DNA of 64,000 nt from Hyphomicrobiales bacterium. Lineage in GTDB: Bacteria > Pseudomonadota > Alphaproteobacteria > Rickettsiales > JACKKO01. Within the stretch, counting starts at the first letter, position 1, and the number at the start of each line of letters is the position of its first letter. Position numbers and translations under genes: made by a program. Positions 7,252 to 15,476 of the stretch are shown one piece after another. The stretch spans positions 248,001-312,000 of the forward strand of contig JACKKO010000001.1 of the NCBI GenBank assembly GCA_024236395.1, in the 5' to 3' direction. The notes under the pieces were generated by a model, which ran no database searches, was not told where the DNA came from, and saw only the letters and a list, made by a program, of their open reading frames with translations.

Positions 7252-9050
7252 GGTGTATTCTCCGCCGTTTGGTGGGTAGTGTTTAATGCGACGGGCATCT
7301 TCCGATCTGGAATATCGCCGTTCAGTTTGGCCTTGATTTTTTCACGGTCTTCTGGTTCGGGATCAAATGTCAGAGCGCGCTCCCATTGGTAGCGCGCTTC
7401 CAGTTTGCGTCCGGTATGCCAGTATACATCCCCCAGATGGTCATTCGTGGTAGGGTCATAGGGCATTTTAAGGTTAGCCAGTTCCAGGTAGCGCACGGCT
7501 TCATCATAGTTGCCAAGCTTGTAGAGCGCCCACCCATAACTATCAATGATATGGGCATCTTCCGGCCGGTTTTGCAGGGCGGTATCCAACATATCGCGGG
7601 CTTCATTCAGGTTGCGGTTCATTAGTAGCCAGCTATAGGCAAGGTAGTTCAATACATCCGGTTGTTCCGGGTATAGAGAAAGTGCCTTGCGGAAATCATC
7701 TTCTGCTTCTTTCCATTCCTTGTTCCGTTCGTAAGCAATACCCCGTGCATAATAAATAGCCCAGTGCTCCGGTGTGGGGGCTTTCAGGCGATCGATGGCT
7801 TCGGTGTAAATATGAATCGCATCATCATAAGCCTGGGCATTGAGTAGAATATCCCCAAGATGTAGCAATACATCGGGGTTTTCCGGGTCAGTTTCTGCTA
7901 GTGCCTCTAACATCCGACGAGCCGTGCGTGCATCACCGCCACGGTTGATGTTGATCGCCAGTGCTGTTTGGGCGCGGCGGTAAAAGGGCGAATCTTTTGG
8001 GATTGCCTGGTAATGCTGATTGGCTTCATAAAACAAGTTCTTTTTTTCCAGCGATGCCGCCAGCAGCATGCGCGCGTAATCCAGTTCCGGATTGAGCGCC
8101 AGTGCCAGACGGAAATAGGCAATAGGCGTTTCCACTGCCCCATTGGTATAGAGAAATCCACCAATTTCCAGCAGCACTTCAGCAATCGCATTCACCGAAC
8201 GCTGGGCACGGGATTGTACCGGACGGGAAAGCAGGTCTTCAGTGTTAATAATATAGGCCGGGTGAGTGGCCGCATAGGATTCTAATAGGGTTTCAGCCCG
8301 CTCCGTATCACCATAGCGATTGAAAAAGCGTGCAGCAGCAATGGTAACTCTGAGTGGATGCCCTTCTTCGGCGAGTAGTGTGTTATAAGCCTTATGGGCT
8401 TCTTCCTTGTTACCGGCAATATCATGCATCAGGGCAGCTTGATATTGCAGGAAAGGTAGCATCTTATCGTCATCAATAGCGTGAATGATTGCCAGTCCAT
8501 CTTCCAGTTTTCCTTGTGAGGCCTGTACCCATGCCAGCATCAGCGGTACGGTAACCACGTTCACCTCATCCAGCGGTTTATCCTCTGCTTTAAAGAGGGG
8601 GGTCAGACGCTGTTCTGCCTCGCTGAACTGGAATTGCTTGATGGCATGAATGACCAGCAGAATATCGGCCAGTGTGGCGTGTTCTTCCAGCGGGGTATAA
8701 CGTTTAGCAAGATTTTCTGCCTTTGGAAGTTGATCTGCCAGCAACAGAATGCGCATTCCCTGTTCCATCAGTTGGGTATCGTCGCTGTAAGTAGCCAGCA
8801 CACGATCAAATAACCGGGCCGCTTCCTTCGGATTATTCTCCTGGGCGGCAAAACGGGCAGAAAGGTAGTAGCCAGCAACCGACTCGTGCGTACTCAGCAC
8901 GGGTGTTCCCGGTGAAGCATACATCTCTCGTGAGCCGCCAATCATCAGCACCCAAAACAGGAATGGGACCGAAATAAGTACCCGAATCCATTCCTTAGGG
9001 GCCACAAGCGGTTTAATACGAGAAGAACGAGACGGTTTACGTGCTGACAT
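7245..9050 (-). CDS. TPR repeat protein, membrane-anchored
   Basis: A 601-residue protein with a basic N terminus and one hydrophobic segment at about 23-42 (signal peptide or anchor), followed by TPR-type helical hairpins to about residue 575. Clear units are in the C-terminal third, such as AIYYARGIAYERNKEWKEAE, PDVLNYLAYSWLLMNRNLNE and AHIIDSYGWALYKLGNYDEA. A large TPR protein directly before ispE is a frequent alphaproteobacterial arrangement. Its role is unknown but the many TPRs indicate a protein scaffold in the envelope. The stop overlaps the presumed ispE start. A consensus-like promoter lies immediately before the ATG, with no Shine-Dalgarno. Confidence 0.85.
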   Translation of the reverse strand: MSARKPSRSSRIKPLVAPKEWIRVLISVPFLFWVLMIGGSREMYASPGTPVLSTHESVAGYYLSARFAAQENNPKEAARLFDRVLATYSDDTQLMEQGMRILLLADQLPKAENLAKRYTPLEEHATLADILLVIHAIKQFQFSEAEQRLTPLFKAEDKPLDEVNVVTVPLMLAWVQASQGKLEDGLAIIHAIDDDKMLPFLQYQAALMHDIAGNKEEAHKAYNTLLAEEGHPLRVTIAAARFFNRYGDTERAETLLESYAATHPAYIINTEDLLSRPVQSRAQRSVNAIAEVLLEIGGFLYTNGAVETPIAYFRLALALNPELDYARMLLAASLEKKNLFYEANQHYQAIPKDSPFYRRAQTALAININRGGDARTARRMLEALAETDPENPDVLLHLGDILLNAQAYDDAIHIYTEAIDRLKAPTPEHWAIYYARGIAYERNKEWKEAEDDFRKALSLYPEQPDVLNYLAYSWLLMNRNLNEARDMLDTALQNRPEDAHIIDSYGWALYKLGNYDEAVRYLELANLKMPYDPTTNDHLGDVYWHTGRKLEARYQWERALTFDPEPEDREKIKAKLNGDIPDRKMPVALNTTHQTAENTPY

Positions 9051-9056
9051 ACGGTT

Positions 9057-9086
9057 ATTCTACCGGTTTTCCGGCTGGAATGTCAA
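9057..9086 (-). promoter_or_regulatory. Strong promoter for a leaderless TPR-ispE transcript
   Basis: On the minus strand TTGACA (9086-9081, perfect -35), an 18-base spacer and TAGAAT (9062-9057). The -10 box is six bases before the ATG at 9050, so the mRNA should begin at the start codon. Confidence 0.6.
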
Positions 9087-9124
9087 ACAGTTCCCGGGTT
9101 GAGGATGGGGAGAATAACCTGGTA

Positions 9125-10495
9125 TCAGCGAGGGGTGTCCTGGTAAGGATTATTCTGCTTTCTCAGTAGGATACGTATGGGAACCCCCTGCATATTGTAG
9201 GTCTCTGTCAGGCTGTTTGTCAGGTAACGCATATAACTCTCCGGCAGGGCGCTGGCCTTACTGGTGGTAAATAATGCAAAAGTGGGGGGACGCGTCTTAA
9301 TCTGGGTAATATAGCGCAGACGGATACGCCGGTTTCCCACCAGTGGCGGTGGGTGGCGGGTGATAGCCTGCTCCAGCCAGGTATTGAGCTTTCCGGTGGA
9401 GATACGGCTATCCCAACGCGCATAAAGCATCAGTACCTGTTCCATCATGGTATCAACACCTTTACCTTTCAGAGCGGAAACCGTCACAATTGGTATACTG
9501 TTTCCCTGGGGGAGCGCCTGTTCCAAGCGATAGGCTATGGATTTGCGTACATCAGCGGGGTCAGTGACAGCATCCCATTTATTGGCTACGACTACCAGGA
9601 TACGTCCTTCCTCCAACGTATGCCCGGCCAGTGCCAGATCCTGGCGATCCAGCCCCTGGGTGGCATCCACCAGCAGCAGTACAACCTGGGCAAACCGCAC
9701 CGAATGCAGACTATCCTGTACGGAGAGTTTTTCCAGTTCTCCGGTGATTTTTGCTTTTTTGCGGATACCTGCGGTATCCACCAGCATCACCGGATTTCCC
9801 TGATACGCCCAGCGGGTTTCGATGGCATCACGGGTAATTCCAGCTTCCGGGCCAGTGATGGAACGTTCTTCGCCAATCATTTGGTTAAACAGGGTAGATT
9901 TTCCTGCATTAGGCCGACCGATCAGCGCAATCCGTAAAAGTCCGGGGGCGTGTTCGGTTCCCTCATCGTCATTATCATCAAGGATAACCGGTTCTCCAGG
10001 TATTTCCGGTGTATACGCTGCCAGTGCCTCGGCCAAATCATACAGCCCAAGCCCGTGTTCAGCTGAAATCGGTATCGGAGTACCCAGCCCCAGTTGGTAG
10101 GCTTCGACACTTCCGCTTTTAGCATCGCTCCGGTCGGATTTATTGACCAACAGAATAACAGGCTTGTTAAAACGTCGCACCCAGTTGGCAAAATGCGTAT
10201 CGGTAGGGGTTACGCCATCTTTCCCATCCAGCACCAATAACAATATATCGGCTTGCTTGGCTGCCCGTTCAGTTTGTGCCATCATGCGGGACTGCAGACT
10301 ATCTGCCTCGGCCTCCTCAAGTCCGGCCGTATCAATCAGCGTAAACGTTATATCCCCTAGTTCGGCGGTGCCTTCGCGCCGGTCCCGTGTGACTCCCGGT
10401 GTATTACTGACCAAGGCAGATTTACGCCCGGTCAGCCGGTTAAACAGGGTAGATTTTCCGACATTAGGCCGACCGATCAGTGCAACAGTAAACAT
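9125..10495 (-). CDS. der: Ribosome-associated GTPase Der (EngA)
   Basis: A 456-residue essential GTPase for 50S subunit maturation with two tandem G domains and a C-terminal KH-like domain. First domain: G1 GRPNVGKS near residue 8, G3 DTAGLE near 56, G4 NKSD near 117. Second domain: G1 GRPNAGKS near 191, G3 DTAGIR near 239, G4 NKWD near 304. The KH-like part ends with the usual PPTFALFTT and LPESYMRYL segments. It is the last gene of yfgM-bamB-der, 3 bases after bamB, the same order as in E. coli. Confidence 0.97.
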   Translation of the reverse strand: MFTVALIGRPNVGKSTLFNRLTGRKSALVSNTPGVTRDRREGTAELGDITFTLIDTAGLEEAEADSLQSRMMAQTERAAKQADILLLVLDGKDGVTPTDTHFANWVRRFNKPVILLVNKSDRSDAKSGSVEAYQLGLGTPIPISAEHGLGLYDLAEALAAYTPEIPGEPVILDDNDDEGTEHAPGLLRIALIGRPNAGKSTLFNQMIGEERSITGPEAGITRDAIETRWAYQGNPVMLVDTAGIRKKAKITGELEKLSVQDSLHSVRFAQVVLLLVDATQGLDRQDLALAGHTLEEGRILVVVANKWDAVTDPADVRKSIAYRLEQALPQGNSIPIVTVSALKGKGVDTMMEQVLMLYARWDSRISTGKLNTWLEQAITRHPPPLVGNRRIRLRYITQIKTRPPTFALFTTSKASALPESYMRYLTNSLTETYNMQGVPIRILLRKQNNPYQDTPR

Positions 10496-10498
10496 GGT

Positions 10499-11884
10499 CT
10501 AATTAACAATAGCTAGCGTGGCGTCATTGCTGATCAGATAAACATTTCCCCCAGCCACTACAGGCGGCAGAGTAACACCTTCAGGGATACGGGTATTACC
10601 CATTGCCTGTCCGGTAAAGGGGGAAATCTGTGTCAGGCTGCCATCAGATCCGGCAACAAGCAATGTATTCCCCGCCAGTACGGGGCCACTCCAGATAATA
10701 CGGTCGCCCTTATCGCGTAATCCAGAGCCTTCTTCGTAGTTTGATAGACTGTGTACCCAACGAATACTCCCGCTGGCACGCTCCAGACAGAGCAGGGTAT
10801 TATCACTGGTGAGGATGAATATATATCCACCGGCAACCCAGGGGGTATTCGCACTGGGAATATCACGCTGCCAGCGCACAGCGCCGGTGGTAAAATCGAG
10901 TGCGGTAAACATACCTTCTACGGCACTAGCATAGACCATACCATCATATACAACAGGTGTAGCAGTAATATCGTTCAGTGCAGGCCGTGAGAAACCGCTG
11001 CCGGAACGGGTGAGCGTTGTGCTCCATAACGGTACGCCCGTATGTGCATTGAGTACATGGATTTCACCAGAAGAATACGTGACAACGATACGGCCAGCCC
11101 GCAGAACAGGTGCGGGGGCACCCATGACACCGGTTTCTTCCTCAAATCCGCTATGGGTCCAACTGGTTGCACCATCGCCAATACCAGCAGCAATCAATGT
11201 ATTATCTGCCCGTACAAAATATACATACCCATCACCTATAACGGCCGGAGAGATGATTGGCAGAGACTCTTTGCGTGTCCAGCGTGATGTGCCAGAAGCG
11301 CTATCCAGTGCGATCACCCGCCCACGACGCGTAGTAATCACGAGTAATCCATCGCCATAGCCAAGATTGCCACCCAAGAATTGTTTGCGTGTACTGCCGA
11401 TATCGTAACCCAGAAAGTCATCTTCTGAAGTGCCAGCGTCAATTTGGTAAGACCATAACATTTCTGAGGGCTTTGCACGATCACGTGCTGTGATTCGGCC
11501 CTCACCATCCAGTACATATAGAGTGGTACCTACTATCAGCGGGGCAGAAGTCAGGTAGCGCCCATCTTCGGATGCGTCTCCCACATCATAAGTTTTTACA
11601 GAGGATAAATTACCGCTAAGTGATGGGTGAACAGAGATCGTTGTGTGTTGTAGAGGCCAGTTATCCGTATATTGTGATGCTGGTAACGCGACTTTAGTGT
11701 GGGCCAGCGCAGTATCAGCCGCCCACTGATGCTGGTAGGAAAGCACTGAGATACGATTTCCGGGCATGGGGGCATTCTCATCTTTTCCCATCCATTCCGG
11801 CATAAGCTGGCAGGCATTAAGCAGGATGATACTACATAGAGCTATACCGAAGGTTATAAACCGTTTTCGCATCGCATTACCCAT
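10499..11884 (-). CDS. bamB: Outer-membrane assembly lipoprotein BamB
   Basis: A 461-residue PQQ-like beta-propeller lipoprotein of the BAM complex. The N terminus has a lipoprotein signal peptide ending in the lipobox LLNAC (Cys at residue 25). Blades recur as G-x-V-Y-x-x-x-x-x-G-x-x-x-A-x-D patterns, for example DGEGRITARDRAKPSEMLWS and LNAHTGVPLWSTTL, followed by GMFTALDFTTGAVRWQRD. Another ATG at 11872 (MRKRF) may be the true start and gives a more typical signal peptide. The gene lies between yfgM and der as in many proteobacteria, which supports BamB over other PQQ-repeat proteins. Confidence 0.92.
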   Translation of the reverse strand: MGNAMRKRFITFGIALCSIILLNACQLMPEWMGKDENAPMPGNRISVLSYQHQWAADTALAHTKVALPASQYTDNWPLQHTTISVHPSLSGNLSSVKTYDVGDASEDGRYLTSAPLIVGTTLYVLDGEGRITARDRAKPSEMLWSYQIDAGTSEDDFLGYDIGSTRKQFLGGNLGYGDGLLVITTRRGRVIALDSASGTSRWTRKESLPIISPAVIGDGYVYFVRADNTLIAAGIGDGATSWTHSGFEEETGVMGAPAPVLRAGRIVVTYSSGEIHVLNAHTGVPLWSTTLTRSGSGFSRPALNDITATPVVYDGMVYASAVEGMFTALDFTTGAVRWQRDIPSANTPWVAGGYIFILTSDNTLLCLERASGSIRWVHSLSNYEEGSGLRDKGDRIIWSGPVLAGNTLLVAGSDGSLTQISPFTGQAMGNTRIPEGVTLPPVVAGGNVYLISNDATLAIVN

Positions 11885-11893
11885 ATTGTTGGA

Positions 11894-12574
11894 TTATTGA
11901 TTTGTGTCTACCGGGTTCGCGTCTAACCGATCCAATGCAATAAATGCACGGCGCCGTATATTTGATGGAGCAGACTGGTCTTCGGTAATTTCACGGAAGA
12001 TACGAATGGCCTCTTCCTGATTTTTGAGATGGTCCAGCGTATAACTGGCCTGTAATTCCATGGCATTGTACCGCCATGGCCGTCCGTTAGCAGAAAGGGC
12101 TTTCAGATGTGTTTGCAGCGTATTGCTATCGGCATCCGGGTTGGACTGAATGGTGAAAAACACTTCCATCAACCGTGCCAGGTCACGAAATTCTTCCGGG
12201 GTGCTGCGTTGTTCGGCAATATCATGGTAAAGCTGAATAGCATCCGTGACTTTGTTTTGTGAGGCCAGCAATCCGGCACGTTTTAAACCGGCCAGATACC
12301 GCGCGCCCCCTTTGCCAGTTTTGTATAGATTATCCAGCTTGTTTAAGGCCGTTTCATCGGCCTTATCTTCCTCGATGGTTTCCAGTGTGGTCTGCAGGTT
12401 AGCCAGGCTATCCTCAGCGTTGGTCTGCTGTGTATGGCGGAACCATTTCACCCCGCCCACGATCACCAGCACAATCACCAGACCGATTACACCATACTTC
12501 ATTAGGCGCGGCACCAGCTGCACGCGACGGTCGTGCCGTATATCTTCCTTGATTTCATTCAGCAGGTCAGCCAT
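11894..12574 (-). CDS. yfgM: YfgM-like tetratricopeptide membrane protein
   Basis: A 226-residue single-pass inner-membrane protein. A short cytoplasmic segment (MADLLNEIKEDIRHDRR) is followed by a transmembrane helix at about 28-47 and a periplasmic helical TPR_21-type domain. YfgM in E. coli binds the SecYEG/PpiD chaperone site. An in-frame ATG at 12604 exists, but GAGGAGAACC lies directly before the ATG at 12574, and the family starts there. It leads the operon yfgM-bamB-der, with a 9-base gap to bamB. Confidence 0.85.
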   Translation of the reverse strand: MADLLNEIKEDIRHDRRVQLVPRLMKYGVIGLVIVLVIVGGVKWFRHTQQTNAEDSLANLQTTLETIEEDKADETALNKLDNLYKTGKGGARYLAGLKRAGLLASQNKVTDAIQLYHDIAEQRSTPEEFRDLARLMEVFFTIQSNPDADSNTLQTHLKALSANGRPWRYNAMELQASYTLDHLKNQEEAIRIFREITEDQSAPSNIRRRAFIALDRLDANPVDTNQ

Positions 12575-12665
12575 GGTTCTCCTCAGAAATGATTTGAATC
12601 TCACTGTTAAGACAGTATGGTTCCCTTATAGAAGTGTTCCCATAACAATGCAAGGATCGCAGATT

Positions 12666-14282
12666 ATGTCCAACGCATCCTCCTCCTCCCGCCCGGCCAC
12701 ACAGGATCGCCTGGAGCTAACCGAAACCCCCAACGGGATTGCCGCAGAAATACTGACGCCTGACGCACTGGCGTTTGTGGAGCAGCTGGTAATCCGCTTT
12801 CAGAATAAGGTGGATCGCCTGCTGGAAGCCCGTGCAACCTTGCAGGCGGAGCTAAAAGCCGGGAAAAAGCTGGATTTCCTGAAGGAAACCAAGGAAATCC
12901 GTGAGGGTAGCTGGAAAGTGGCCCCCATCCCGAAGGATTTGCAGGATCGCCGGGTGGAAATTACCGGGCCGGTGGATCGCAAAATGATTATTAATGCACT
13001 CAATTCTGGTGCAAAAGTGTTTATGGCGGATTTTGAGGACTCCCTCACGCCATCCTGGGAAAATGTGGTGCAGGGGCAGGCAAATCTGCGCGATGCCGTG
13101 GCTGGCACTATTCAGCATACCAGTCCGGAAGGGAAGGAATACACGCTGGGGGATAACCCGGCGGTGCTGATCGTGCGTCCGCGTGGCTGGCATTTGAAAG
13201 AGAAACATGTGCTTTATCACGGAGAGCCGATTTACGGGGCGTTCCTGGATTTTGGCCTGTATTTCTTCCATAATGCAAAAGCTCTGCTGGCCAAAGGCTC
13301 CGGCCCGTATTTTTATCTGCCAAAGCTGGAAACCTGGCAGGAAGCAGCGTTGTGGAACGATATTTTTGTGGCGGCACAGGAAGCGCTGGGTCTGCCGGTG
13401 GGAACAATCAAAGCCACGGTACTGATTGAAACCATTACCGCTGCTTTCCAGATGGATGAGATTCTCCACGCGCTGAAGGATCATATCGTGGCGCAGAATG
13501 CCGGGCGCTGGGATTATATTTTCAGCTATATTAAGAAACATTCCCATGACCCGTCTTTCCTCTGTCCGGACCGTGGGCAGGTGATGATGACACAGCCGTT
13601 CCTGCGCGCCTACTCACTGTTACTGATAAAAACCTGCCATAAACGTGGGGCGTTTGCGATGGGGGGGATGTCGGCCTTTATTCCGATCAAGAATGATGAA
13701 GAAGCGAATGATAAAGCCATTGCTGCGGTGAAAGCGGATAAAGAGCGTGAAGCCGGGGATGGGCATGACGGCACCTGGGTGGCGCATCCGGGGTTGATCC
13801 CGGTGGCGCGGGAAGTGTTCGACCGGCTGATGCCAACCCCGAACCAGGTTTCCCGCTTGCGTGACGATGTGACCGTGACGGCAGAAAATCTGCTGGAGGT
13901 GCCCAAGGGAAGCATTACCGAAGGCGGGGTACGCAATAATATCAGTGTCTCGCTGCAATATCTGGAATCCTGGTTGCGTGGGGTTGGGTGTGTGCCGATC
14001 TTCAATTTGATGGAAGATGCGGCCACCGCCGAAATCGCCCGCACACAGCTCTGGCAATGGTTGCACCATCATGCCAAGCTGGAAGACGGAACGCCGGTTA
14101 CCAAGGAGCTTTTCCAGCAGTATCATGATGAGGAACTGGCAAAAATCCGTGCCTCTGTGGGCGAGGAAGTATTCAACAATGGAGCATACCAAAAAGCCTC
14201 AGAATTATTGCAGGCCATTGTATTTAACCCGATTTTTGAGGAGTTCCTGACACTGCGCGCCTATGACGAAGTGGCGGGGTAA
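12666..14282 (+). CDS. aceB: Malate synthase A
   Basis: Condenses glyoxylate and acetyl-CoA to malate in the glyoxylate shunt. The 538-residue length is that of the A isoform, as opposed to about 720 for isoform G. The signature VFMADFEDSLTPSWENVVQG near residue 118 holds acidic active-site residues; RPRGWHLKEKH follows near 162; and the catalytic-acid region GVRNNISVSLQYLESWLRG and NLMEDAATAEI lie near 420-455. The start is the ATG at 12666 with AAGGA 11 bases before it; another ATG at 12648 is possible. The open frame extends further upstream across the divergent yfgM gene, which is not coding. No isocitrate lyase is in the window. The 3' end overlaps mutY by 20 bases. Confidence 0.94.
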   Translation: MSNASSSSRPATQDRLELTETPNGIAAEILTPDALAFVEQLVIRFQNKVDRLLEARATLQAELKAGKKLDFLKETKEIREGSWKVAPIPKDLQDRRVEITGPVDRKMIINALNSGAKVFMADFEDSLTPSWENVVQGQANLRDAVAGTIQHTSPEGKEYTLGDNPAVLIVRPRGWHLKEKHVLYHGEPIYGAFLDFGLYFFHNAKALLAKGSGPYFYLPKLETWQEAALWNDIFVAAQEALGLPVGTIKATVLIETITAAFQMDEILHALKDHIVAQNAGRWDYIFSYIKKHSHDPSFLCPDRGQVMMTQPFLRAYSLLLIKTCHKRGAFAMGGMSAFIPIKNDEEANDKAIAAVKADKEREAGDGHDGTWVAHPGLIPVAREVFDRLMPTPNQVSRLRDDVTVTAENLLEVPKGSITEGGVRNNISVSLQYLESWLRGVGCVPIFNLMEDAATAEIARTQLWQWLHHHAKLEDGTPVTKELFQQYHDEELAKIRASVGEEVFNNGAYQKASELLQAIVFNPIFEEFLTLRAYDEVAG

Positions 14283-15336
14283 GCCGGACGCCGCTTTATT
14301 AGCGGTTGCACACACGCAGATTCGCCGCTGGTATGCGGCGCATGGGCGCAGGGAGCTGCCCTGGCGGAGTACGGATGATCCTTACGCGGTCTATGTTAGT
14401 GAAATCATGTTGCAGCAAACGCAGGTACAGACCGTACTGACACGTTTTTATACCCCTTTTCTGAGAGGATTTCCAACGCTTGAGGCGTTGGCCGCTGCCC
14501 CGGAAGAAGCAGTGCTCTCGGTATGGCAGGGTCTGGGCTATTACCAGCGGGCACGTAACCTGCACCGGGCGGCCAGGCAGCTGGTGGCGCAGGCAAAAGG
14601 TAACGCCTGCCTCCCGGACTCGGTGGAGGCATTAATGACGCTGCCGGGGGTTGGGCGAAATACGGCCCATGCGATTGCCGCGCTGGCATTCCGGCAACCG
14701 GTGGCGGTGATGGAGGCCAACGTGCGCCGGGTGGTAGCCCGGGTGTTTGCGCTGGCGACAGCGACGGATGCGGTATTCTTTGAGACGGCAGAAAGCCTGC
14801 TGGATCACAATGACCCGTTTACGCATAACCAGGCAATGATGGATATCGGGGCGATGGTATGTACAGCCAAAGCGCCGGCCTGCGACCAGTGTCCGCTGTC
14901 GATAGTCTGTCAGGGGAAGACATCGCCGGAATGTTACCCGGAGAAAAAGGTGAAATCCACCGTGCCGGTGCGCCGCCAGGCGATTATCGTTTTTGAAAAT
15001 GGACAGGGAGAATGGTATTTGCAGCCACGAGAAACCCGGCTGCTCGGTGGGTTATACGGATTTATTGAGCAGACTCCCGGTGCAACACTTTATTTCCAGA
15101 ACCAGTGCTATAGGGTGGAAGAGATGGTAGCATGTGGACAGGTCACCCATACCTATAGTCATTTCCGTCTGGAAACGGAGGTGTATTACTGCCAAACCAA
15201 CCATCCGGAAGGGGAAGGATGGTTTTCGCAGGAGCAAATGAATAACCTGCCGCTGTCAACGCTGGACAGGAAAGTTATTCAGCAGCTCTCTACCAGGAAT
15301 AGAGAATCCACAATTTCCAAATGTACAATAAGCTGA
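14263..15336 (+). CDS. mutY: A/G-specific adenine glycosylase MutY, with Glu at the catalytic Asp position
   Basis: Base-excision repair enzyme that removes A opposite 8-oxoG. Family features: LPWRSTDDPYAVYVSEIM, with catalytic-type Glu at residue 47; helix-hairpin-helix LPGVGRNTAHAI near 126; a [4Fe-4S] cluster with Cys 200, 207, 210 and 216 (C-x6-C-x2-C-x5-C); and a C-terminal NUDIX-like 8-oxoG recognition domain with THTYSHFRLE near 292. The segment normally reading DGNVxRV is EANVRRV, putting Glu at position 151 where the catalytic Asp (Asp138 of E. coli) is expected. The last 15 or so residues are not conserved. It starts inside the end of aceB, so translation is probably coupled. Confidence 0.9.
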   Translation: MTKWRGKPDAALLAVAHTQIRRWYAAHGRRELPWRSTDDPYAVYVSEIMLQQTQVQTVLTRFYTPFLRGFPTLEALAAAPEEAVLSVWQGLGYYQRARNLHRAARQLVAQAKGNACLPDSVEALMTLPGVGRNTAHAIAALAFRQPVAVMEANVRRVVARVFALATATDAVFFETAESLLDHNDPFTHNQAMMDIGAMVCTAKAPACDQCPLSIVCQGKTSPECYPEKKVKSTVPVRRQAIIVFENGQGEWYLQPRETRLLGGLYGFIEQTPGATLYFQNQCYRVEEMVACGQVTHTYSHFRLETEVYYCQTNHPEGEGWFSQEQMNNLPLSTLDRKVIQQLSTRNRESTISKCTIS

Positions 15337-15476
15337 GAAGAAAATTGATTGCATCTTTCAATAAGTTCTGGCATGGTGCGCCGGTTTTGCGGCAGGCAGG
15401 CGGCAAACCGCTGTCTATTGCCTGAAGCATCAATACGATTGGTTATTAAATTAGGGTTAAATATCAGGGGGATATT

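Noticed and set aside
12246..12665. Extension of malate synthase upstream over yfgM
   Set aside because: That part is the reverse complement of the yfgM coding region; the enzyme family starts near 12666.
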